Assembly: GCA_938008925.1 (NCBI GenBank)
Contig: CALLIQ010000027.1
Coordinates: 1-9,130, forward strand
Direction: 5' to 3'
Source: an uncultured Acidimicrobiales bacterium
GTDB lineage: Bacteria; Actinomycetota; Acidimicrobiia; Acidimicrobiales; SZUA-35
DNA: 9,130 bases
Position numbers and translations under genes: made by a program. The notes beneath the pieces are model-generated. The model worked only from the letters and a program-made list of their open reading frames with translations. It was not told where the DNA came from and did not search any database. This document shows, in pieces, positions 1 through 5,997 of the stretch (within the stretch, counting starts at the first letter, position 1; each line of letters begins with the position of its first letter).

Positions 1-779
1 GTCACGCCGTGCTCGGCGATCGTGCCGAGCACCGCCTCTGGATCGAACCGCTCGAGGATGACCACCGTGTGTCGGCGAGCGAGCCCGGCCGACACACAGG
101 CTCCTCCCAGCGCGTGATAGATCGGCGTGCTCAGCATCATCACGCCTTCGTCTGGCATGGCGGCGAGGTTGCCCCATCCGGCGAAGCGGGGCGCCCACCG
201 CTCGACGTTGCCGGCAAAGTCGGTGCGGGTCACACCCTTCGAGCGGCCCGTCGTCCCGCCCGTGTACTGCAAGGCCGAGCCCATCGGCCGATTCGTCGGT
301 GGTGTCGCGGAACCGCCAGCGATCCACTCGTCGAACTCGTCGCCGAGCACACGCACATCGTCGATGCCAGCGAGTGCCGCCGCCTCGCGTGCCCGCTCGA
401 CGTGTTCGGGATCGCTGACGACCATCTTCGACTCGGAGTCGACCAGCAGCTCGGCGATCTCCGCTGCGGTCAGATGCCAGTTCAACGGGACGTAGCGAGC
501 GCCGGCTCGGCCGTTGCCGGTCATCATCACCGGCCACTCGATGCGGTTGCGGGCCACAACGGCCCATCGAGCACCATCGGTGATGCCGGCATCGATCAAG
601 CGATTGGCGAAGCGGATGGCGGCGTCCTCCAGCTCGGCCCAGGTCAATACTTCGTTCCCACATCGAACCGCGACGTCGTTCGGGACGTCGGAGGAGAGTG
701 GGAAGAGAGTCTCCGGCTGAACGGCCGGGGATTCAGGCGTCTCGGATTGGTCGGCCACCGGCTGGTCTGAGGCGGGCAT
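1..779 (-). CDS. AMP-forming acyl-CoA synthetase, N-terminal half (partial at left edge)
   Basis: This gene reads leftward and has no stop before base 1, so only the first 259 codons are present, about half of a typical 500-550 residue family member. Seen in the translation: a poorly conserved N-terminal tail (about residues 1-30), the start of the adenylation fold (LTWAELEDAAIRFANRL, about 45-61), the ATP-binding A3 loop YTGGTTGRSKGV at residues 172-183 (bases 231-266), and the STPIYHA motif near 217-223. Members of the ANL superfamily activate a carboxylic acid with ATP to an acyl-adenylate and then form a CoA thioester; the substrate cannot be read from this half. The A3 loop is slightly unusual, with Gly for Ser in Y-T-S-G and Ser for Pro before K181. 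The ATG at 777-779 is chosen by default; an in-frame ATG at 801-803 would add eight residues, and neither has a good ribosome binding site. It diverges from the flotillin genes and is probably regulated separately. Confidence 0.9.
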   Translation of the reverse strand, partial: MPASDQPVADQSETPESPAVQPETLFPLSSDVPNDVAVRCGNEVLTWAELEDAAIRFANRLIDAGITDGARWAVVARNRIEWPVMMTGNGRAGARYVPLNWHLTAAEIAELLVDSESKMVVSDPEHVERAREAAALAGIDDVRVLGDEFDEWIAGGSATPPTNRPMGSALQYTGGTTGRSKGVTRTDFAGNVERWAPRFAGWGNLAAMPDEGVMMLSTPIYHALGGACVSAGLARRHTVVILERFDPEAVLGTIAEHGV

Positions 780-807
780 TTTCACAGCTTCGCCGAAAAC
801 CATCGGA

Positions 808-828
808 AAGCTGGAACTCGTTCCGCTT
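808..828. promoter_or_regulatory. Imperfect dyad in the divergent intergenic region, possible operator
   Basis: AAGC-t-GGAAC-tc-GTTCC-GCTT forms nine pairs with one bulged base, at 808-828. It lies in the 780-922 spacer between the leftward acyl-CoA synthetase and the rightward membrane protein gene, where a shared operator would be expected. I could not pick convincing -35/-10 hexamers on either strand in this spacer: TTGAGA at 838-843 has no partner at the right distance. The dyad may also be chance. If the synthetase starts at 803, the dyad lies immediately upstream of its start codon. Confidence 0.25.
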
Positions 829-906
829 GCGCCGACGTTGAGATCAGAACACCATGTGGCGCGTTCACCCCCGCGAGGGACGTGCTACGGATTGACCTGA
901 GGCACG

Positions 907-915
907 AGGGAGGAG
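907..915 (+). promoter_or_regulatory. Strong ribosome binding site that fixes a TTG start
   Basis: AGGGAGGAG at 907-915 is a near-ideal Shine-Dalgarno sequence, 7 nt before the TTG at 923-925. It supports the TTG as the real start of the YqiJ/NfeD-like gene, since the hydrophobic N-terminal segment begins soon after and no ATG or GTG lies in frame between. Confidence 0.75.
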
Positions 916-922
916 ACACCAG

Positions 923-1573
923 TTGAGACGTCTGTTGGAGTTGTCGTTCGGATTCCCGACCGTCGTCTTCACGACGATGCTCCTGTTGTCGCTCACGTAC
1001 TGGGTCTTCGCCGTGCTCGCCGGGCGCATCGACCTCGAGGTCGAGTCGGAGATCGACATCGAGGGTGGCGGAGACGTCGGCGATGGAGGAGCCGATGTCG
1101 GCGCCTTCGCATCGCTGCTCCGAACCTTCGATCTGCATCACGTGCCATTTACCGTGATGTTCACGATTCTGTCGTTGATCGGCTGGGCCGTCTCCGCTGG
1201 AGTCACCAACTTCGTCATCGCTGCATCTGCGGCCAGTGCCGCCCTGCTCATCGGCACGTTCATCGCTCTCGGCTCGTTCGTCGTGTCGATCTTCCTCACC
1301 GGTCGTCTCGCCCGAGCCCTCCATCCCTTCTTCCAGGCCCCGCCCCACATCACCCGGCGCGACCTCATCGGCAAGATCTGCACGATCCAGACGGGCCGCG
1401 TCGACCGCCGCTTCGGCCAGGCCGAGGTGCTCGACGCCGAGCGTTCCACCCACCTCGTTCAGGTGCGGTGTGAGATCGAGAACGAACTGACCGCTGGCCG
1501 CAAGGCCCTGATCGTCGATGTCGACGACGACGGGATTTTCCTCGTCTCACCCGACGTCGAGGCGATCACCTAA
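923..1573 (+). CDS. yqiJ-like: YqiJ/NfeD-like inner membrane protein with C-terminal OB-fold
   Basis: A 216-residue protein, close in length to E. coli YqiJ (about 209). Visible parts: a first membrane segment at about 11-33, an acidic Gly/Asp-rich loop at 35-60, two further membrane segments at about 76-98 and 103-127, and a soluble beta-rich C-terminal domain (about 143-214) beginning RRDLIGKICTIQTGRV, which fits the OB-fold of YqiJ/NfeD proteins. NfeD-type proteins are the usual operon partners of SPFH proteins (flotillin, stomatin) and are thought to bind them at the membrane; the next gene here is a YqiK-type flotillin, reproducing the yqiJ-yqiK pair. Translation starts at TTG (Met in the cell), supported by the strong site at 907-915. 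It appears to be the first gene of the unit. The assignment rests on topology, length, the OB-fold start and the neighbour; no enzymatic role is known for the family. Confidence 0.85.
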   Translation: MRRLLELSFGFPTVVFTTMLLLSLTYWVFAVLAGRIDLEVESEIDIEGGGDVGDGGADVGAFASLLRTFDLHHVPFTVMFTILSLIGWAVSAGVTNFVIAASAASAALLIGTFIALGSFVVSIFLTGRLARALHPFFQAPPHITRRDLIGKICTIQTGRVDRRFGQAEVLDAERSTHLVQVRCEIENELTAGRKALIVDVDDDGIFLVSPDVEAIT

Positions 1574-1580
1574 AAGCGAG

Positions 1581-1603
1581 CTCGGCGCTCTCGGAGCGCC
1601 GAG
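1581..1603 (+). terminator. Intercistronic hairpin between the YqiJ-like and flotillin genes
   Basis: CTCGGCGCT (1581-1589) and AGCGCCGAG (1595-1603) are perfect inverted repeats with a 5-nt loop, starting 7 nt after the upstream TAA. The following bases, TCGTTTCGTCTG, are only mildly T-rich, so this is not a classic intrinsic terminator. It could act as a partial terminator, an RNA processing or stability element that sets different levels for the membrane partner and the flotillin, or both. The stem itself is plain; the function is inference. Confidence 0.55.
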
Positions 1604-1634
1604 TCGTTTCGTCTGCAATCAAGCTCGAGAGAAA

Positions 1635-1644
1635 AGGAAGAGGG
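1635..1644 (+). promoter_or_regulatory. Ribosome binding site of the flotillin gene
   Basis: The purine-rich AGGAAGAGGG ends 4 nt before the ATG at 1649 (AGGAAG ends 8 nt before). It is a strong site that gives the flotillin independent initiation after the hairpin, unlike the two downstream genes, which lack a comparable site. Confidence 0.65.
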
Positions 1645-1648
1645 AAAC

Positions 1649-3571
1649 ATGGGAACCGTCATTGCGATCGTGGTCGCTGTCATCGTCATCGTCATGGTGG
1701 TGGCGCTGTTGGTGGCCTTCGTGCTGTCACAGCTCTACCGAAAGGTGCCGCAGGGCAAGGCGTTGGTGATCAGCACGACCAACAAGGTCGTCGTGACCTT
1801 CACCGGACGCACCGTCGTGCCGGTCTTCCACAAGGCCGAGATCATGGACATCTCCGTCAAGACGATCGAGATCGATCGTCGCGGCACAGAGGGTCTGATC
1901 TGCGAGGACAACATCCGAGCCGACATCAAGGTCAACTTCTTCGTCCGGGTCAACAAGGCGGAGGAAGACGTCATCAAGGTGGCCCAAGCCATCGGCTGTG
2001 AGCGTGCATCCGACATCGTCACGCTCGAGGAGCTCTTCGCCGCGAAGTTCTCCGAAGCCCTCAAGACCGTCGGTAAGCAGATGGAGTTCGTCTCCCTCTA
2101 CACCGAGCGCTCGTCCTTCCGCGACCGGATCATCGAAGTGATCGGTACCGACCTCAACGGCTACGCCCTCGAAGACGTTGCGATCGACTATCTCGAGCAG
2201 ACCCCTCTCGATCAGCTCGACACGAACAACATCCTCGATGCCCAGGGCATCCGAAAGATCACCGAGCTCACCGCGATCGAGCACGTCGCCACCAACGACG
2301 CCTCGAACGAAGAGGCCAAGCAGATCACGGCGAAGAACGTCGAGACCAAAGAGGCCGTGCTCGAACTCGAGCGTCAGCAGGCCGATGCCGAGGCTCGCCA
2401 GCGTCGTGAAGTCGAAGGTGTCCGTGCCCGTGAGCAGGCAACGATCGACACGATCAAGGCCGAAGAGAAGCTGCGGGCCGAGATGGCTTCGCTCGAGGTC
2501 GAGCAGAAGCTCGGCATCGAAGCGGAGAACCTCCAGCGTGAGGTCGAAGTGGCGGCCAAGAACCGCGAGCGCGTGCTCGCCGTCGAAGAAGAGCGAGTGC
2601 GTAAGGCCGCCGAGCTCGAAGACATGAGCCGCCAGGTCGAGACGCTCGCCGCCGAGAAGGCACTCGAAGAAGAGATGGGAACGATCGCCGACATCCGTCG
2701 CAGCCGTGTGGCCGTCGAGAAGACCGTCGCCGAGCAGGAAGAAGCCATCGCCACCCTGCGGATGGTCGAAGAGGCAAACCGCGAGCGCGAAGCCGTGGTC
2801 ATCGCCGCCGAGGCGATTGCCCAGGGCGATCTCGTCAAGGACATCAAGGCCGCCGAAGCAGCCGAGACCGCAGCGTCTCACGAAGCCAAGCGCCAGCTCA
2901 CCCTGGCCCAGGCCGAGATGGAGGCCGCCGACCTCGAAGCCCGAGCCAAGATCCGTATGGCAGAGGGCATCAAGGCTGAAGACGCCGCCAGCGGCCTCGC
3001 CGAGGTCGACGTCATGACCGCCCGTGCCGACGCCGAGGAGAAGCTCGGTATGGCTGCCGTCAACGTCGACAAGGCCAAGGCCGACATCATCCGCGAGCAG
3101 GGCGCAGCCGAGGCTGCGGCCATCGAGGCCAAACTCAAGGGCGAGGCCTCCGGTCTCACCGACAAGGCCGAGGCGATGCGTCAGCTCGAGGGTGTTGGCC
3201 AGGAGCACGAAGAGTTCGTGCGCAAGCTCGAAGCCGACACCGAGGTGCGCCTCGCCCAGGTCGAAGCCACGGTCGGTGTCGCCACCGCCCAAGCCGATGC
3301 CATGAAGGCCGGTCTCGAGAACGCCGACATCGACATCGTCGGTGGATCCGACATCTTCGTCGACCGCCTCGTCGGCGCCATCAGCACGGGCAAGTCCATC
3401 GATGGGTTCGTCGAGAACTCCGGCGTTGCCTCGACCGCGCTTGCGCCCTACATGGACGGTGAAGGCGACGACGATCTCGTTGCCAAGCTCGCCGAGGCGA
3501 TCTCGGGACTCGGTGCCGACGGCATCCGTGACCTCTCGGTCGCCGACCTGCTGCGTCGCATCGGGAAGTGA
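1649..3571 (+). CDS. yqiK-like: YqiK-type flotillin (SPFH/band 7 membrane scaffold)
   Basis: A 640-residue protein, somewhat longer than E. coli YqiK (about 553). Residues 4-26 form one strongly hydrophobic anchor of Val/Ile repeats, followed by YRKVPQGKALV, the usual entry to the SPFH domain (about 31-190). A very long Ala/Glu/Lys/Arg-rich coiled coil (about 200-550) follows, with the flotillin-type AE/EA heptads. Near 560-590 comes the conserved GGSDIFVDRL segment, then a short C-terminal helical region ending in LLRRIGK. Flotillins oligomerise into membrane microdomain scaffolds; bacterial ones affect membrane fluidity and the assembly of membrane complexes. The gene follows its probable NfeD-type partner by 75 nt and overlaps the next gene by 4 nt, so its stop is coupled to the start of the ATPase. 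This suggests the scaffold recruits or anchors the ATPase, which is inference. The family call is firm. Confidence 0.95.
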   Translation: MGTVIAIVVAVIVIVMVVALLVAFVLSQLYRKVPQGKALVISTTNKVVVTFTGRTVVPVFHKAEIMDISVKTIEIDRRGTEGLICEDNIRADIKVNFFVRVNKAEEDVIKVAQAIGCERASDIVTLEELFAAKFSEALKTVGKQMEFVSLYTERSSFRDRIIEVIGTDLNGYALEDVAIDYLEQTPLDQLDTNNILDAQGIRKITELTAIEHVATNDASNEEAKQITAKNVETKEAVLELERQQADAEARQRREVEGVRAREQATIDTIKAEEKLRAEMASLEVEQKLGIEAENLQREVEVAAKNRERVLAVEEERVRKAAELEDMSRQVETLAAEKALEEEMGTIADIRRSRVAVEKTVAEQEEAIATLRMVEEANREREAVVIAAEAIAQGDLVKDIKAAEAAETAASHEAKRQLTLAQAEMEAADLEARAKIRMAEGIKAEDAASGLAEVDVMTARADAEEKLGMAAVNVDKAKADIIREQGAAEAAAIEAKLKGEASGLTDKAEAMRQLEGVGQEHEEFVRKLEADTEVRLAQVEATVGVATAQADAMKAGLENADIDIVGGSDIFVDRLVGAISTGKSIDGFVENSGVASTALAPYMDGEGDDDLVAKLAEAISGLGADGIRDLSVADLLRRIGK

Positions 3572-5994
3572 GCGAGAACCAACCAATCGACGATCCACCC
3601 GCCGACGTTTCGGCGGCCGCGCAACCGGCGGCCGAATCGGGCGGCGCTGGATCATCGGCGTCTGGAGGCAGCGCATCGCCGTCTGGTGACGGTGCCTCGC
3701 CGTCTGGTGACGGTGTCGCACAGAGCACCTACGCGCTGCTCCGGTCGCGGCTCAGCGCCGCCGCGGCAGAGCTCGCAGCTCGCGCCAATCGACTCAACGA
3801 CGATCGTCTCACCACCTTCGGATCGTCGACCCTCGAGCTGATCGCCACCGAACGCGTCCGCACCGAGGCCAACGCCATTCCCCGCGACGTCGCCACCGTC
3901 GGCGACCAGCTCGTGCTGGCGTACAACGTGGCAGCCGGCATCAAGGCCGAGACCCGCTCCGAAGACGTCTTCGCCGTCCATCACCTGACCGTGGGCGACT
4001 CGCCAGACGCCATCACCTTCTCGCCAAACCCCGAGGGGCTCAGCGGCTCGGCCCTCGACGACGATCAGTTCCACCGGGATTTCGACGAACTCCAGACCTA
4101 CTTCAAGGACTCCGAGCTCCAACAGCTCTACCGCACGGGCCAGCGGTTGCTCGCCGTGTTCCGCACCGGTGGTGGAGCCAACGACGTTCGCGTGCTGCGG
4201 TGGCAGATCGACCCGGACAACACCCTTCGCTACCTCGACGCCCGAGGCGAACGAGATCATCGTTTCCCGGCGTCCCAAGACGTCGAGTGGACACTCACCA
4301 CCCGGAACGAGCACGTCGGCGCCACCCACGTCGCCATCGACGAGCGGGTCATGGTCGACCCGATCGGCGGCTCGCTCGACATCCGTCTCGACGACGGCGG
4401 GGCCGGCACGCTCCTGTTGTCCGATCGGCTGCAGCACGCCGACCAATCGCTGCAGGACTGCCAGATCAAGTGGGCGAGAGCGGGCGAACTCGTCCTGCTC
4501 GACGTCTTGCCGTACGGCGAGACGCATCACCGGTACTACGTCGTCAACCTGCTCGTTCACTCGGCTGTCCGCATGGATGCCATCGGTGAGGCGTTCCGGC
4601 AGCTGCCCGACGGTCAGGGTCTGATCTTCCCGGAGGGGATCTATCTCAAGACGGGCGAGGTGCGAACGTTCGACCTCGACGTCGACGACATGGAGCTCCT
4701 CGAGGTGGTCCGATCGCCGAACGGTGAAGACGTGCTCTATGTGTTCCACGAGCGCATCGGCGGTCGATCGATCCTCCTGCCGTACAACGTCGTTCGCCAA
4801 GAGGTCACCGCCCCGATCTCGTGCCACGGCCACACGATCTTCGACAACGGCACCATGGTCGTGTTCCGCGAGGAGCCGAACCCGACGCGCATCCACCCCA
4901 TCCAGGTCTGGTCGACGCCGTTCGTCAGCGACGAGTGGTACGCCGCCCAGCCGCGCCAGGCCACCAAGTTCGATCGAATCGGCAACCCCGCGCTCGTCGG
5001 CGGGATCGCCGATGGACTCGCGCTCGCTCGCCTCGTCGCCGACGTCGAGCCATCGACCGAGGTCTACGCCGACCTCCTGGCCAGCGCCGGTCGCTTCATC
5101 GACAGTCACCACTGGCTCGGCGACGAGTCGGTCGGCGACCTCGCCTCGCCAGCCACCGACATCCGCACGGTCGCAGAGCAGGTCATCGACGAGTTCGAAC
5201 GCCTCCAAGAGGTCCAGGCGGGAGCGGCCGAAGCCCTCGAAGAAGCCGAGCGAGACGTCGACCGGGTCCTCGAAGACCTCCGCCTGAGCCCGCCAAGGGA
5301 TACCGCCGGCTACATCGACGGTCTCGCCGAGGTGCGCCGCAACATCGGTCATCTCCACACGGTCAGGGACCGACGAGAGATCGACGTCGCCAGGGTCGAC
5401 GAGCTGATCGGCCGAGCCGAGACGACCTACAACGACCTCGCCCAATCCGCCGCCGCGCACCTCGCCACGGACGGTGCGTTCGAGCCCTATCACCACGGCC
5501 TCGTCGACATCGCCGCCCGCACTCCCAACACGCTGTCGTCGCTCGAAGCGAACGAGCTCCTGGTCGAGGTCGACGGCGTCGCCGAGTCGATGGATCTCGT
5601 GGCTGGCACCGTCGGCGATCTCGTCGTCGAGGACCCGCGCGTGCGCACATCGGTCCTCGAGCAGGTGTCCGGTGTGCTCGCCGAGCTGAACCGAGTCCGA
5701 GCCGGCGTCGACGCCAAGCTCGAATCGCTCGTCGAGTCCGAGACCGGTGCCGCCTTCTCGACCGAGCTCGGCTTGTTCGGCCAGTCCATCGCCGCATCGG
5801 TCAGCAGAGCGAACACGCCCGAGGCCTGCGACGAAGCGCTCGCCCGGTTGCTCCTTCAGCTGGAGCAGCTCGAGACCGCCGGTCCTCGCACGGAGGCCCA
5901 GCTCGACGAACTCTCCCAGCGGCGTGACCAGGTCACCGAAGCGCTGTCGAGTCGCAGGCAACAGCTCGTCGACGACCGCCAGCAGCGCGCCTAG
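3568..5994 (+). CDS. DUF3686-type 'DNA repair ATPase', N-terminal half ending at an in-frame TAG
   Basis: An 808-residue product. It begins at GTG 3568-3570, sharing GTGA with the flotillin stop, which implies translational coupling; no good separate ribosome binding site is seen. Residues 1-53 are a disordered Ser/Gly/Ala tail with two copies of ASPSGDG. From Y55 the sequence matches what I remember of DUF3686 proteins: YALLRSRL, TERVRTEANAIPRD (94-107), FHRDFDEL, RLLAVFRTGG, and GIYLKTGEVRTFD (357-369). A beta-rich region gives way to coiled coils (about 535-575 and 770-808). No Walker motifs are present; these lie in the following gene. In intact relatives both parts form one protein of roughly this combined size, and the two genes here share a frame, so this is probably half of an interrupted gene or one subunit of a split ATPase. 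The 'DNA repair' label is a family name; no DNA-binding motif is evident. Confidence 0.85.
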   Translation: MSENQPIDDPPADVSAAAQPAAESGGAGSSASGGSASPSGDGASPSGDGVAQSTYALLRSRLSAAAAELAARANRLNDDRLTTFGSSTLELIATERVRTEANAIPRDVATVGDQLVLAYNVAAGIKAETRSEDVFAVHHLTVGDSPDAITFSPNPEGLSGSALDDDQFHRDFDELQTYFKDSELQQLYRTGQRLLAVFRTGGGANDVRVLRWQIDPDNTLRYLDARGERDHRFPASQDVEWTLTTRNEHVGATHVAIDERVMVDPIGGSLDIRLDDGGAGTLLLSDRLQHADQSLQDCQIKWARAGELVLLDVLPYGETHHRYYVVNLLVHSAVRMDAIGEAFRQLPDGQGLIFPEGIYLKTGEVRTFDLDVDDMELLEVVRSPNGEDVLYVFHERIGGRSILLPYNVVRQEVTAPISCHGHTIFDNGTMVVFREEPNPTRIHPIQVWSTPFVSDEWYAAQPRQATKFDRIGNPALVGGIADGLALARLVADVEPSTEVYADLLASAGRFIDSHHWLGDESVGDLASPATDIRTVAEQVIDEFERLQEVQAGAAEALEEAERDVDRVLEDLRLSPPRDTAGYIDGLAEVRRNIGHLHTVRDRREIDVARVDELIGRAETTYNDLAQSAAAHLATDGAFEPYHHGLVDIAARTPNTLSSLEANELLVEVDGVAESMDLVAGTVGDLVVEDPRVRTSVLEQVSGVLAELNRVRAGVDAKLESLVESETGAAFSTELGLFGQSIAASVSRANTPEACDEALARLLLQLEQLETAGPRTEAQLDELSQRRDQVTEALSSRRQQLVDDRQQRA
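3676..3715 (+). repeat. Two 19-nt direct repeats coding for ASPSGDG twice
   Basis: TCGCCGTCTGGTGACGGTG occurs at 3676-3694 and again, identically, at 3697-3715, a period of 21 nt or seven codons. It encodes tandem ASPSGDG (residues 36-49) in the disordered N-terminal tail of the ATPase; a degenerate third unit may precede it. The exact nucleotide identity suggests a recent slippage duplication, and copy number may vary between strains. Confidence 0.85.
5992..5994 (+). other. Single in-frame amber codon separating the two ATPase halves
   Basis: The frames starting at 3568 and 5998 are the same (both 1 modulo 3). Only TAG (5992-5994) and one CGC codon (5995-5997) lie between them, so without the TAG the ORF would run 3568-9000 for 1810 residues. 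The codon falls within a helical Gln/Arg/Ala stretch (RQQRA-stop-RLVSAADR) with no indel. CAG (Gln) would need only a C-to-T change at 5992, and Gln suits the local composition. Confidence 0.9.
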
Positions 5995-5997
5995 CGC

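Noticed and set aside
9..770. 253-residue plus strand open frame at the left edge
   Set aside because: The minus strand here encodes an acyl-CoA synthetase with a clear A3 loop; the plus frame has no recognisable motif.
838..892. TTGAGA at 838 and TACGGAT at 886 as promoter elements of the flotillin unit
   Set aside because: They are too far apart to pair (over 40 nt), and neither has a fitting partner at 16-19 nt.
782..1453. 223-residue minus strand open frame over the YqiJ-like gene
   Set aside because: It is highly Glu/Asp/Arg/Gly-rich and unlike any family I know, whereas the plus strand has membrane segments, an OB-fold and a strong ribosome binding site.
1727..3721. 664-residue open frame on the minus strand across the flotillin gene
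   Set aside because: It mirrors the codon pattern of a high-GC coiled coil gene, has Leu/Gly/Asp/Val-rich composition with no domain I recognise, and the plus strand product is a clear flotillin.
3652..5961. 769-residue open frame on the minus strand across the DUF3686 gene
   Set aside because: It is a complementary-strand shadow of a well-supported gene; composition is biased and no motif or ribosome binding site supports it.
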